DNA of 64,000 nucleotides from Tamlana carrageenivorans (GCF_002893765.1 NZ_CP025938.1:1550001-1614000), one strand, 5' to 3'. Shown: positions 36,918 to 46,355, counted from the first letter of the stretch. Numbers and translations are program-made. The notes: generated by a model not told the origin, from the letters alone.

Positions 36918-37391
36918 ATGGAAAGCTGCATCATCCAGACGCCACTAGGGTATGCACGTATTTGTGGTGATGAAAAAGGCATTAATTCGGTTAGCATAAG
37001 CAATTCCGAAGCCATAAGAACCGAAATCATCCCTCTTGTATTACAAGACTGTGCGATGCAACTTAAAGCTTATTTTAACGGAGAGCGCCAAGAATTCCAG
37101 CTAACATTAAACCCCGAAGGCACCGATTTTCAAAAGAAAGTCTGGAAATATTTGGAACAAATTCCCTTTGGAAAAAGCTTGTCTTATTTAGAGTTATCCA
37201 AGCAAATGGGGCAGCCAAAAGCCATTCGGGCCGTAGCACATGCTAATGCTAAAAACCCACTATGGATTATCGTGCCTTGCCATCGCGTCATTGGTAGTGA
37301 TGGTAGTTTAACTGGTTATGCAGGCGGCTTACATCGCAAACAATGGTTACTCAATCACGAAAGCTCTAACAAGCAACAAACTTTGTTTTAA
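36918..37391 (+). CDS. ogt: methylated-DNA-protein cysteine methyltransferase
   Basis: A 157-residue suicide enzyme that removes alkyl groups from O6-methylguanine in DNA. The acceptor Cys121 lies in IIVPCHRVIGSDGSLTGYAGG. GTDFQKKVWKYLEQIPFGKSLSYLELSK is the winged-helix DNA-binding part with the arginine finger region (RAVAHANAKN). The ATG directly follows the stop of the CNNM gene, so translation is coupled. Confidence 0.93.
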   Translation: MESCIIQTPLGYARICGDEKGINSVSISNSEAIRTEIIPLVLQDCAMQLKAYFNGERQEFQLTLNPEGTDFQKKVWKYLEQIPFGKSLSYLELSKQMGQPKAIRAVAHANAKNPLWIIVPCHRVIGSDGSLTGYAGGLHRKQWLLNHESSNKQQTLF

Positions 37392-37464
37392 AAGCTTTCA
37401 AAGCGGTTATAGGCACTAAAACTTAAAATATTTCCTATATTTATTTCAACTAAAAGTTTTTTAT

Positions 37465-38619
37465 ATGAAATTCATTAAACAAGTTATTAAGTGGCTTGCG
37501 ATTCTTGTTGTAGCCATTATTGCATTACTTTACATTTTCGATTATGACTATATTTTAAGAGGGGCCAGAATTGTGTACTTAACTGGACATAAAACCGCTT
37601 TTATTGATGACTATCCTTACTTTGATAACGATACCATTAAAAAGCCAAGCAATAGTCTGCCTTGGCCCATTCACAAAAACTACAATACGGTGAAACCCAC
37701 CGACAAATTAGCGAAAGCTAATAAAGATTGGGGTACCGTAGCATTTCTTATTATAAAAAACGACAGCATCTGGTTTGAAGATTACCGCGAAGACTTTGGT
37801 AAAACGTCCAAAACCAACTCCTTTTCTATGGCTAAAAGTATTACCTGCGCATTACTGGGCAAAGCTATTATGGACGGCTATATTCCTAGCTTAGACCAAC
37901 CCATAAGTGAGTACTATCCGCAATACGCTAATAGCAACATTACGGTTGGCGATTTGGCATCGATGTCTTCAGGATTAGATTGGGTTGAGCATTATACGAG
38001 TCCGTTTTCGGTAACCGCCAGAGCCAATTATGACGATAATGTCGCCGAAACCATTTTAAATCAAAAAGTGATTGAAGCGCCTGGAAAGGCTTTCAAATAT
38101 TTAAGCGGAAATACCGAATTGCTAGGTATGGTGATTCAAAAAGCGACTAAAAAAACGCTTTCCAATTATCTTTCTGAATCCTTTTGGCAACCCATGGGCG
38201 CTACCGACGATGCCTTATGGCAGGTAGATGATAGCGAAAACCGACTAGCTAAAGCCTTTTGTTGTATTTCTAGTAACGCACGTGATTTTGCACGCTTCGG
38301 AAAACTTTATAAAGACTACGGTAAATGGGAAGGCCAACAGCTTTTAGATTCTGCCTATGTGGTGAAATCGGTAACACCTCGTTTTAAAGCTTCTCCAGAA
38401 TACGGTTATGGCTGGTGGCTTAAACAGCAAAATAACAAAGACTTTTTTATGATGCGTGGGCATTTGGGGCAATATGTTATCGTACAACCCGAAGATAATG
38501 TGATTATTGTTCGTTTAGGATTTAGAAAATCGGAAGATTATGGCCATACCGATGCCGTTTTCACGGAAGACATTTCAACGTATATTGATGAGGCTTACAA
38601 AATGTTGAAGCATGATTAG
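37465..38619 (+). CDS. serine hydrolase, beta-lactamase class C fold
   Basis: A 384-residue protein with one N-terminal membrane anchor (residues 5-26). The active-site motif S-x-x-K is SMAK, with Ser121 and Lys124 (TNSFSMAKSITCALLG). YLSGNTELLGMVIQKAT holds the Y-x-N-like element, and GYGWWLKQ and MMRGHLGQYVIV follow. Substrates of this family range from peptidoglycan peptides to esters and cannot be predicted here. The last 8 bases overlap the exonuclease gene. Confidence 0.88.
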   Translation: MKFIKQVIKWLAILVVAIIALLYIFDYDYILRGARIVYLTGHKTAFIDDYPYFDNDTIKKPSNSLPWPIHKNYNTVKPTDKLAKANKDWGTVAFLIIKNDSIWFEDYREDFGKTSKTNSFSMAKSITCALLGKAIMDGYIPSLDQPISEYYPQYANSNITVGDLASMSSGLDWVEHYTSPFSVTARANYDDNVAETILNQKVIEAPGKAFKYLSGNTELLGMVIQKATKKTLSNYLSESFWQPMGATDDALWQVDDSENRLAKAFCCISSNARDFARFGKLYKDYGKWEGQQLLDSAYVVKSVTPRFKASPEYGYGWWLKQQNNKDFFMMRGHLGQYVIVQPEDNVIIVRLGFRKSEDYGHTDAVFTEDISTYIDEAYKMLKHD

Positions 38620-39325
38620 AAAGATTAATCTGGAGAACATCTTGTTTCTCGATATTGAAACCGTTCCTGAAACGGAACATTTTTCAGAACTGAACGACAC
38701 CAAACAAATCCTTTGGGAAGACAAATCTAAATACCAAAGAAAGGACGATTATACCGCCGAAGAGTTTTACGATCGTGCTGGTATATGGGCCGAATTTGGT
38801 AAAATTGTTTGTATTTCGGTAGGCTATTTTAACTTTCAAAATGACATAAGAAAATTTAGAACCACCTCTTTTTTTGGTGATGAAGTTAAAATACTCAAAG
38901 ACTTTAAAAATTTACTAAACACCCATTACAACGAACCCAAGCATTTACTTTGTGGTCATAATGCCAAAGAATTTGACTTTCCGTATATTGCTCGACGCAT
39001 GATTATCCATAACATCGAATTACCTCATAAACTCAATTTATTTGGTAAGAAACCATGGGAAGTGCCGCATTTAGACACCTTAGAACTTTGGAAATTTGGC
39101 GATTTTAAAAGTTACACCTCTTTAAAATTACTCACTCATGTGTTAGGCATCCCATCACCAAAAGATGATATTGATGGCAGTGAAGTTTATCGGGTGTATT
39201 ATAAAGAACATGAAATTGATCGTATTGTAACCTATTGTGAAAAAGACACCATTGCGGTAGCTCAAATATTTTTGCGATTACGGGGTGATGAGATTTTAAC
39301 TGATGATGACATTATTCATATTTAA
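38612..39325 (+). CDS. 3'-5' exonuclease (PolB-like DnaQ fold)
   Basis: A 237-residue exonuclease. Exo I is FLDIETVPETEHF, with the catalytic D and E. Exo II lies in LCGHNAKEFDFPYIARRM (N-x-x-x-F-D), and Exo III in HEIDRIVTYCEKDTIAVAQIFLR (Y-x-x-x-D). This is the family of predicted exonucleases related to the PolB proofreading domain, without a polymerase. It may act in repair; the partner is unknown. It overlaps the serine-hydrolase gene by 8 bases and the ABC gene by 1. Confidence 0.88.
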   Translation: MIRKINLENILFLDIETVPETEHFSELNDTKQILWEDKSKYQRKDDYTAEEFYDRAGIWAEFGKIVCISVGYFNFQNDIRKFRTTSFFGDEVKILKDFKNLLNTHYNEPKHLLCGHNAKEFDFPYIARRMIIHNIELPHKLNLFGKKPWEVPHLDTLELWKFGDFKSYTSLKLLTHVLGIPSPKDDIDGSEVYRVYYKEHEIDRIVTYCEKDTIAVAQIFLRLRGDEILTDDDIIHI

Positions 39326-41004
39326 TGAAAGATAACGAGATTTTAGAAGTACGGAATTTAAGCGTTTCATTTGGCGACAACGAAGTGGTTCATAACATTT
39401 CCTATAAACTGCATACTAATGAAGTATTGGGCATTGTAGGCGAATCGGGCTCCGGTAAATCGGTGTCCTCTTTAGCTATTTTAGGTTTACTACCGAAAAA
39501 GATCGCTAAAATAAATTCTGGCTCTATCCTCTTTGAAGACCGTGATTTAATTGAATTATCGTCCTCATCATTTGAAAACATTCGAGGCAACAAAATTGCC
39601 ATGATTTTTCAAGAACCTATGAGTTCCTTAAATCCGTCTATGACCTGTGGAAACCAGGTTTTAGAAATCTTATTAGAACATACTCATGTTTCAAAAAAAT
39701 TAGCCAAGGAAGAAACTTTAGCCCTTTTTAACATGGTTAAACTGCCAGATCCTGATCGTGTTTTTAAAGCCTATCCGCATGAGATTTCTGGTGGTCAAAA
39801 GCAACGCGTTATGATTGCCATGGCCATTGCCTGTAAACCCGATGTTTTAATTGCCGACGAGCCTACTACGGCTTTAGATGTTACGGTGCAAAAAGACATC
39901 ATTATTTTACTGAAAGAACTGCAGGCTCAAACAAAAATGAGCATCATTTTTATCACCCATGATTTGGCCTTAATTTCAGAAATTGCCGATCGTGTTTTAG
40001 TGATGTATAAAGGCAACATCGTTGAACAAGGTTTGGTAGCCCGTATTTTTAAAAACCCTGAGCACAATTACACCAAAGCTTTAATTAATTCCAGACCTGC
40101 TTTAGATGTACGCTTGGAGGTATTACCCACCATCAAAGACTTTTTAGAAGACAAGATCTCCAAGACCATCATTACACCAGAGGATCGCAAAAAAAATCAC
40201 GAAAAAATTTACAGCAAACCACCATTATTGGAGGTGATAAATGTGGAGAAAGAATACCTTTCTAAATCTGGATTTTTTTCCAAACCAGAACGTTTTAAGG
40301 CGGTAAATGACGTCAGTTTCAAACTATATGAAGGGGAAACTTTAGGATTGGTTGGCGAATCGGGTTGTGGAAAATCAACTCTTGGAAATGCCATACTTCA
40401 ATTAGATAAAGCTACTGCAGGAAAAATAATTTATAAAGGCATTGATATCACAAAACTGTCAAAGTCTGAAACTAGAAAACTCAGAAAAGATATTCAAATC
40501 ATTTTTCAAGATCCGTATTCTTCTTTAAATCCGAGAATCCCTGTTGGAGAAGCCATAATGGAGCCTATGAAAGTGCATAAACTTTATAGTTCGGATGCCG
40601 AACGCAAGGAAAAAGTGATTGATATATTGGAAAAAGTTGGACTGTCGGAGGTTTATTTCAACCGGTACCCTCATGAGTTTTCGGGGGGTCAGCGCCAGCG
40701 TATTGGTATTGCAAGAACCATTGCCCTTCAACCGAAACTCATTGTTTGTGACGAATCAGTTTCGGCCTTAGACATTTCTGTTCAAGCTCAGGTTTTAAAC
40801 TTACTTAATTCACTTAAAAAAGACTTCAATTTTACCTATATTTTCATCTCACATGACTTAGCAGTTGTGAAATACATGTCAGATCAATTATTGGTTATGA
40901 ACCAAGGTCAAATTGAAGAGTTAAACGATGCAGACATCATCTATAAAAACCCTGAGAAAGCATATACAAAAAAGCTTATTCATGCTATTCCAAAAGGATT
41001 ATAA
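39325..41004 (+). CDS. double-ATPase ABC protein, oligopeptide/dipeptide type (YejF/GsiA-like)
   Basis: A 559-residue protein with two full ATPase domains. The first has Walker A GESGSGKSVSSLA and signature ISGGQKQRVMIAMAI. The second has GESGCGKSTLGNA and FSGGQRQRIGIARTI. Each domain ends with the oligopeptide-type tail (NPEHNYTKALINSRP; NPEKAYTKKLIHAIP). Such proteins drive peptide importers, but no permease or binding-protein gene is adjacent. It starts on the TAATG overlap with the exonuclease gene. Confidence 0.92.
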   Translation: MKDNEILEVRNLSVSFGDNEVVHNISYKLHTNEVLGIVGESGSGKSVSSLAILGLLPKKIAKINSGSILFEDRDLIELSSSSFENIRGNKIAMIFQEPMSSLNPSMTCGNQVLEILLEHTHVSKKLAKEETLALFNMVKLPDPDRVFKAYPHEISGGQKQRVMIAMAIACKPDVLIADEPTTALDVTVQKDIIILLKELQAQTKMSIIFITHDLALISEIADRVLVMYKGNIVEQGLVARIFKNPEHNYTKALINSRPALDVRLEVLPTIKDFLEDKISKTIITPEDRKKNHEKIYSKPPLLEVINVEKEYLSKSGFFSKPERFKAVNDVSFKLYEGETLGLVGESGCGKSTLGNAILQLDKATAGKIIYKGIDITKLSKSETRKLRKDIQIIFQDPYSSLNPRIPVGEAIMEPMKVHKLYSSDAERKEKVIDILEKVGLSEVYFNRYPHEFSGGQRQRIGIARTIALQPKLIVCDESVSALDISVQAQVLNLLNSLKKDFNFTYIFISHDLAVVKYMSDQLLVMNQGQIEELNDADIIYKNPEKAYTKKLIHAIPKGL

Positions 41005-41124
41005 CATGAATATCTTTTTTGTTAAATAACATAAGCTTCTTACAAACTCATAAGTATCTTTTACAGATTCTCTAAATTTGCTTTGGTTAGTAGGTACTTC
41101 ATGTAGGTTGGTTGCAGTGTTCAT
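40999..41124 (-). CDS. possible small protein
   Basis: A 41-residue frame, MNTATNLHEVPTNQSKFRE at the start and SLCYLTKKIFML at the end. Its tail overlaps the end of the ABC ATPase gene by 6 bases on the other strand. TAAATTTC, one base off the -7 consensus, lies 11 bases upstream. The composition is protein-like, but there is no family match I can name, so it may be chance. The rest of the gap, to 41303, shows nothing. Confidence 0.3.
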   Translation of the reverse strand: MNTATNLHEVPTNQSKFRESVKDTYEFVRSLCYLTKKIFML

Positions 41125-41303
41125 AAGGTTGAAATTTATGATAGTTTTGGGGAAAATCATTTATAGATTTTCATTTTTTGACTCAGACTAATATCTATAA
41201 TATATTCCATTTATACGATTAAAAACATATAAAATCGATAAAACGCATATTTTTTTAACAACCTTGTAATTTTCACCCTTATATTAAGTAGGATTTTACA
41301 ACT

Positions 41304-41957
41304 CTAAATATTCATTTCTGGAATATTTCCTACAACTATTAATTTGCCTTCTGTAGCTTCTATAATCTGATCGACAGACACCCCTGGCGCGCGTTCTAAT
41401 AATTTAAAACCTTGTTCGGTCACTTCAAGGACTGCTAGGTTAGTCACTATCTTTTTTACACAGCCTACACCCGTGAGTGGCAACGAACATTGCTTTAATA
41501 ATTTGGAATCGCCATGCTTATTCGTATGCATCATGGCTACGATGATGTTTTCGGCACTCGATACTAAATCCATAGCACCACCCATACCCTTAACCATACG
41601 CCCTGGAATTTTCCAATTGGCGATATCGCCATTTTGGGCAACTTCCATAGCTCCTAAAATGGTTAAATCGACATGTTGCCCTCGAATCATTGAAAAGCTT
41701 AATGCCGAATCGAAAAAACTAGCACCAGGCAAGGTCGTAATGGTTTGTTTCCCGGCGTTAATAATATCGGCATCCTCTTCACCTTCAAAAGGAAATGGCC
41801 CCATGCCTAGCACACCATTTTCACTTTGAAATTCCACTTGAATATCATCTCGAACATAATTGGCCACCAAAGTCGGTATCCCTATGCCTAAGTTCACATA
41901 GTAACCATCTTGAACTTCTTGCGCAATGCGTTTTGCTATACCTGTTTTGTCTAACAT
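41304..41957 (-). CDS. scoB: 3-oxoacid CoA-transferase subunit B
   Basis: A 217-residue beta subunit of a family I CoA-transferase that moves CoA from succinyl-CoA to acetoacetate or a similar acid (ketone-body use). The catalytic Glu46 lies in FQSENGVLGMGPFP. VNLGIGIPTLVANY and LPGASFFDSALSFSMIRGQHVD are family segments. The subunit A gene lies upstream on the same strand, but a four-helix-bundle gene interrupts the pair; the two subunits are normally adjacent. Confidence 0.94.
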   Translation of the reverse strand: MLDKTGIAKRIAQEVQDGYYVNLGIGIPTLVANYVRDDIQVEFQSENGVLGMGPFPFEGEEDADIINAGKQTITTLPGASFFDSALSFSMIRGQHVDLTILGAMEVAQNGDIANWKIPGRMVKGMGGAMDLVSSAENIIVAMMHTNKHGDSKLLKQCSLPLTGVGCVKKIVTNLAVLEVTEQGFKLLERAPGVSVDQIIEATEGKLIVVGNIPEMNI

Positions 41958-41965
41958 CTTATTTG

Positions 41966-41978
41966 ATTTGAAAATGTG
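41966..41978. repeat. left 13-bp inverted repeat around the four-helix-bundle gene
   Basis: ATTTGAAAATGTG lies 8 bases from the scoB start. Its exact reverse complement lies at 42475-42487. Imperfect TTTGAAAA motifs follow inward (at 41983 and 42014). Confidence 0.7.
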
Positions 41979-42035
41979 TTAATTTGAAAATTGGTTAATT
42001 AAACTTTATGTTCGATTTGAAAACTTGAAGATTAA

Positions 42036-42389
42036 TTAAGATTTTTTACTTGATGAAATGATTTTTGATATAATTAAAATAACAGATTTTAAATTTTTTA
42101 ATAATTTTTCAGTTGGGTCTGGATAATGCTCTGATGCCTGACATAGTTTCAACCAATATTCAAGTTCATCCGCTTCCTTAGCCGAAATTTTAAACTTATG
42201 AATAAAATCTCTTTTACTTTCTGCATTTTGTGCTTCTCTAATATTAGCTCCAATAGAAGTTCCGCATCTAAAAATTTGAGAAGCCATTTCAAACTTTCTT
42301 TGTTCTCTTATCATTTCGGAAAAAGAAACAACATCAAGGGCTAAATCAAAGCTTAATCTTACTATTAAATTATCACTATCGTTCCTCAT
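42036..42389 (-). CDS. four-helix-bundle (S23/IVP-type) protein
   Basis: A 117-residue helical protein. LSFDLALDVVSFSEMIREQRKFEMASQI leads to the family signature RCGTSIGANIREAQNAESKRDFIHKFKISAKEADELEYWLKLC. Relatives are encoded in intervening sequences of 23S rRNA genes and as Avd accessory proteins of diversity-generating retroelements. Free-standing copies are common in Bacteroidetes, and their function is unknown. Here it sits between scoA and scoB, bracketed by perfect 13-bp inverted repeats, as if inserted as a cassette. Confidence 0.9.
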   Translation of the reverse strand: MRNDSDNLIVRLSFDLALDVVSFSEMIREQRKFEMASQIFRCGTSIGANIREAQNAESKRDFIHKFKISAKEADELEYWLKLCQASEHYPDPTEKLLKNLKSVILIISKIISSSKKS

Positions 42390-42474
42390 TTATAAATTAA
42401 ATCATCTTTTAAAAACATCTCTTTTCTAAATCTAGTTTCTTTCAACTAAAACTTTTAAATTCAATCTTTCTTGC

Positions 42475-42487
42475 CACATTTTCAAAT
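42475..42487. repeat. right 13-bp inverted repeat around the four-helix-bundle gene
   Basis: CACATTTTCAAAT is the exact complement of the repeat at 41966-41978, 15 bases from the scoA stop. The repeats enclose 522 bases in all. Confidence 0.7.
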
Positions 42488-42502
42488 TGAAAAATCTTCA
42501 AA

Positions 42503-43222
42503 TCAATTCATTAAAATTTCTAATCGCCTCTCCCTTACCGTCCTCTGTTCAATCCTTTTCTCGTAGTTTGTTCCTTGAAAAATACGTTGTACAAAAATGC
42601 CTGGGACATGAATTTGATTGGGGTCTAAGGTTCCAAGAGGCAGTAATTCTTCAACCTCAGCGACTGTAATTTTTGCGGCGCCACACATTATGGGGTTAAA
42701 ATTTCTGGCGGTTCCTTTAAAGATTAAGTTTCCAGCAGCATCACCTTTCCACGCTTTAACCAAGCTAAAATCGGCCATAAAAGCATGCTCTAACACATAC
42801 ATTTTACCATCAAATTCCCTGATTTCTTTTCCTTCGGCGACTTCGGTGCCATAGCCTGCTGGGGTGTAAAAAGCAGGGATTCCTGCCTGTGCCGCTCTAC
42901 AACGTTCGGCTAAAGTGCCTTGAGGGATTAAATCGACTTCCAATTCACCCGAAAGCATTTGTCGCTCAAACTCATCGTTCTCACCAACGTAGGAAGATAT
43001 CATCTTCTTAATTTGTTTCTTTTGGAGCAATAAACCCAATCCGAAATCATCGACACCAGCATTGTTAGAAATGCAGGTTAAATTGGTCACACCAAGCTGC
43101 ACTAAGCGTGCGATAGCATTTTCAGGAATACCACAGAGACCGAAACCACCCAACATGAGTGTATTACCACTAGAAAGCCCTTTCAAAGCTTCTTCGACAC
43201 TAGAAACCGTTTTATTTATCAT
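42503..43222 (-). CDS. scoA: 3-oxoacid CoA-transferase subunit A
   Basis: A 239-residue alpha subunit. The N-terminal glycine-rich CoA-binding loop is in GNTLMLGGFGLCGIPENAI, followed by CISNNAGVDDFGLG. QGTLAERCRAAQAGIPAFYTPAGYGT and YVLEHAFMADFSLVKAWKGD are typical. It acts with ScoB. The gene starts a leftward unit whose second gene should be scoB, but the four-helix-bundle gene now lies between them. Confidence 0.94.
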   Translation of the reverse strand: MINKTVSSVEEALKGLSSGNTLMLGGFGLCGIPENAIARLVQLGVTNLTCISNNAGVDDFGLGLLLQKKQIKKMISSYVGENDEFERQMLSGELEVDLIPQGTLAERCRAAQAGIPAFYTPAGYGTEVAEGKEIREFDGKMYVLEHAFMADFSLVKAWKGDAAGNLIFKGTARNFNPIMCGAAKITVAEVEELLPLGTLDPNQIHVPGIFVQRIFQGTNYEKRIEQRTVRERRLEILMN

Positions 43223-43338
43223 TTCGTCATATTTATGCTTATAAATTTACGAATATTTCAATGAAATGAAGAAGGAAGTAACTGTTAAGAATTAAGGATG
43301 TATAAACAAGTAGGGAGTGTCCAAAAACCAAAAACAAC

Positions 43339-43419
43339 CATCATCCTGAGCTTGACACAGCATCTCATGCCATTGAAATTTAAGGATTATAAGAATCTGA
43401 AAATAAATTCAGATTGACG
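43339..43419. repeat. two-hairpin intergenic repeat, copy 2
   Basis: An 81-base unit related to the one at 15041-15120. It has the CATCCTGAGCTTGA-like first hairpin region (degenerate) and a good second hairpin, AATCTGAA/TTCAGATT, ending in TGACG at 43419. It lies between scoA and the trmH-like gene. Confidence 0.55.
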
Positions 43420-43466
43420 TGAAATCGACTTTTAAAACAGCCACAAATATTTGAATTCGCGAAAAA

Positions 43467-43925
43467 TTAACTTCTTGGCTTATCGATACCTCTATCATAC
43501 ATAACGATACTACCAGCCACAGAAACATTCAGGCTTAATTTAGATTTAAACTTGACCAAGAGATGTGATTTCTCGATAGCTTCTTTACTTAACCCATGAT
43601 CTTCAGCTCCCAATAAATACACACAGCGTCTGGGGTGATGAAAGGTTTCTAAGTCCTGAGCCGAATCGTCTAGCTCGACACCAACAATTCGGGTACCTTT
43701 GGGTAGATTATTAAAAAAATCATCGAAGTTTTCATAATGATAATAAGGCATGGATTTAACCGCATTGTGGGTATCGCAGGCCTGTTTAGCATAGCGGTTT
43801 CCAATGGTGAAGATGAAACTAGCGCCCAAATTTTGTGCAGAACGCCATAAAACACCAAGGTTTTCGGGAGTCTTTCCGTTAAAGATACCTATACCAAAAA
43901 ATTCATTTACGAAATTATCGTTCAT
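43467..43925 (-). CDS. TrmH-family (SPOUT) RNA methyltransferase
   Basis: A 152-residue, catalytic-domain-only SPOUT methyltransferase. NLGVLWRSAQNLGASFIFTIG is motif 1. YLLGAEDHGLSKEAIEKS is motif 2, and LSLNVSVAGSIVMYDR is motif 3, which forms the trefoil knot and binds SAM. It has no N-terminal RNA-binding extension. The target (a tRNA or rRNA ribose 2'-OH) is unknown. It lies 33 bases after the PBP gene on the same strand. Confidence 0.9.
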   Translation of the reverse strand: MNDNFVNEFFGIGIFNGKTPENLGVLWRSAQNLGASFIFTIGNRYAKQACDTHNAVKSMPYYHYENFDDFFNNLPKGTRIVGVELDDSAQDLETFHHPRRCVYLLGAEDHGLSKEAIEKSHLLVKFKSKLSLNVSVAGSIVMYDRGIDKPRS

Positions 43926-43958
43926 GCTTTCAGCTTCTAAACGTATTCAGTATGCCTT

Positions 43959-46298
43959 TTAAAACTCGAGTTCGTCTAAGCGATCAACTTCATCGTCATT
44001 ATTTTGATCTTCAGAAACGGTTGAACAATCTACATTAATCGACAAGTTTTCTGGCGCAACGAAATCTTCTTTAGACACATCTAGTTCTGTATCGGCATAA
44101 CAACTTTTCATATAGATACCCCAAATAGGTAGCGCCATTGCGGCACCTTGGCCGTAGGTAATGGTTTTAAAATGCGCCGCACGATCTTCGGCACCAACCC
44201 ATACACCGGTAACTAAATTAGGTACCATTCCCATAAACCAGCCATCACTTTGGTTTTGAGTGGTTCCTGTTTTTCCTGCAATCGGATTTGTAAACTCGTA
44301 AGGATACCCGGTTACGATTTCTCTATAATCGGCTCTATAGGCATCACGACCTTTTCCGCGTAATCGTCCTCCCGAACCAAACTGTGTTACCCCTTCCATA
44401 AGTTTTACGGTTACATAAGCGGTTTCGGCATTTAACACATCGTGAGTTTCTGGTTTAAACTGGTATAAAACAGTTCCGTTTTTATCTTCAATATTCAATA
44501 CCATTACAGGCTTAGTGTACACCCCTTGGTTGGCAAAAGTCGCATATGCCCCAACCATGTCGTAAACACTAATATCTGTAGTACCCAAGGCAATGGAAGG
44601 CACTGCAGGAATATCGGCCTCCACGCCTAGTTTTTTAACCAAATCGACCACGGTTTGCGGTCCTACTTTATCGATTAATCGCGCCGTAACGGTATTCACA
44701 GAATTAGCCAAAGCGTCTTTTAAAGTACGCTTACCACCGTATTCATTGCCTGAATTTTTAGGACACCACTCCTCTGGGTTTCCAAATTTACCTGCTTCAA
44801 TACAAAACGGGGTATCTGGAAATTCATCACATGGCGAAAAATGCAATTGGTCAATAGCTGTAGCATAAACAAAAGGCTTAAATGTAGAACCTGTTTGTCG
44901 TCTACCTTGCTTTACCATATCGTATTGGAAATGCCTGTAGTTCATACCGCCGACCCATGCTTTAACATGTCCTGTTTTAGGATCCATAGACATCATACCC
45001 GTTCTTAAAAACGATTTGTAATAACGCATAGAATCCATAGGCTTCATAAGGGTATCTACCTCTGAAGGTTTCCCATCAACCCATTTAAAAACGGTCATTT
45101 TAATAGGTTTCTTAAAAGAGGCTTCAATCTCTTCGTTGGATTTTTTCAAATCGTATTTCATGTGTCTCCAACGTTCCGATTGACGCATCGAACGCCGCAT
45201 TAAGGCTTGCTCCTCTTCGGGAGTTAAATCTAAAAACGGTGCCGTTGGGTTTCGATCTGGCGTATTTTGGTGAAAAAATTCGGCCTGTAATCTTGGCATG
45301 TGTTGTTGCACAGCATCTTCGGCATAGGTTTGCATGCGCGAGTCGATCGTGGTATAAATTTTTAGTCCGTCGTTATATAAATTCCACTTACTACCATCAG
45401 GCTTTGGGTTGTTTTTAATCCAATCCTTCATAAATCCATCGAGGTAACCTCTAAAATATGTGGCGATCCCTTCGCGGTGCGACTCTGGAGAATAACGTAA
45501 ATCAAGCTCTGTTTTTTGAAGCGAATCCTTTTCCTTTTCAGAAATGAAATCATACTTATACATTTGAGATAAAACCACATTTCTACGGTTTTTTACACCT
45601 ATAGGGTTACGCTCGGGTCTTGGGTTATACAGTGAGGAATTTTTAAACATCCCGACCAACATAGCCGATTCTTTAACATCCAATTCTTTTGGCTCTTTAT
45701 TGAAATAAATTCTTGAAGCACTACGAATCCCATCGGCATTATTCCCAAAATCATAAATATTAAAATACTGCGCGATAATTTCTTCTTTGGTGTATTGACG
45801 CTCTAAACGAATGGCAATAATCCATTCTTTAATTTTTTGAAGCACCCTTTCAATAACATTCTTAGATCCTTCACCATGAAATAATTGCTTGGCTAACTGT
45901 TGTGAAATGGTACTTGCCCCACCACTTCCAGGCTTAATAACGGCTCTAAGGGTCCCTCGAGCATCAACGCCAGAATGCTCGTGAAAACGGGCATCTTCGG
46001 TCGCTATTAAGGCATTTACAAGGTGCTGCGGTAACTCGTCGTAACTCACCGGTGTTCTATTATCATTAAAATAGAATTTACCTAATGTTTTACCATCTGA
46101 AGAGATAATTTCGGTAGCTAAATTGGTTTTCGGATTTTCTAAAACCGTATGATCGGGCATGGCGCCAAAGGCACCCCATGATGCTAATAAAAAAAGGAAG
46201 ACTACAGCGAGTAATCCTGCTAAAAACAAAATCCACATCCAACGGATGTACTTTGAAAAATTTTGAACGTTGTTCGTTTCTTTTTTTGCCTTTGCCAT
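43959..46298 (-). CDS. penicillin-binding protein 1A-type (GT51 plus transpeptidase)
   Basis: A 779-residue bifunctional peptidoglycan synthase. It has one membrane helix (residues about 17-40). The GT51 domain has ALIATEDARFHEHSGVD and GGASTISQQLAKQLF. The transpeptidase has S-x-x-K in GSTFKPF, S-x-N in ALANSVNTV, and K-T-G in IAGKTGTTQNQSDGW. The acidic C-terminus (DQNNDDEVDRLDELEF) is a flavobacterial feature. It lies 57 bases after gldH in the ricT-gldH-pbp-trmH unit. Confidence 0.94.
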   Translation of the reverse strand: MAKAKKETNNVQNFSKYIRWMWILFLAGLLAVVFLFLLASWGAFGAMPDHTVLENPKTNLATEIISSDGKTLGKFYFNDNRTPVSYDELPQHLVNALIATEDARFHEHSGVDARGTLRAVIKPGSGGASTISQQLAKQLFHGEGSKNVIERVLQKIKEWIIAIRLERQYTKEEIIAQYFNIYDFGNNADGIRSASRIYFNKEPKELDVKESAMLVGMFKNSSLYNPRPERNPIGVKNRRNVVLSQMYKYDFISEKEKDSLQKTELDLRYSPESHREGIATYFRGYLDGFMKDWIKNNPKPDGSKWNLYNDGLKIYTTIDSRMQTYAEDAVQQHMPRLQAEFFHQNTPDRNPTAPFLDLTPEEEQALMRRSMRQSERWRHMKYDLKKSNEEIEASFKKPIKMTVFKWVDGKPSEVDTLMKPMDSMRYYKSFLRTGMMSMDPKTGHVKAWVGGMNYRHFQYDMVKQGRRQTGSTFKPFVYATAIDQLHFSPCDEFPDTPFCIEAGKFGNPEEWCPKNSGNEYGGKRTLKDALANSVNTVTARLIDKVGPQTVVDLVKKLGVEADIPAVPSIALGTTDISVYDMVGAYATFANQGVYTKPVMVLNIEDKNGTVLYQFKPETHDVLNAETAYVTVKLMEGVTQFGSGGRLRGKGRDAYRADYREIVTGYPYEFTNPIAGKTGTTQNQSDGWFMGMVPNLVTGVWVGAEDRAAHFKTITYGQGAAMALPIWGIYMKSCYADTELDVSKEDFVAPENLSINVDCSTVSEDQNNDDEVDRLDELEF

Positions 46299-46355
46299 GT
46301 ACTATTTATTACTACATCCTGAAACCACTTCGCTTAAGCAAAGCAGCAGATGCCT

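Noticed and set aside
36377..37030. 217-residue minus-strand ORF opposite the CNNM and ogt genes
   Set aside because: It is a serine-rich shadow of two well-supported genes on the other strand.
42036..42389. diversity-generating retroelement accessory gene (avd)
   Set aside because: The protein fold fits, but there is no reverse transcriptase gene or template/variable repeat anywhere in the window.
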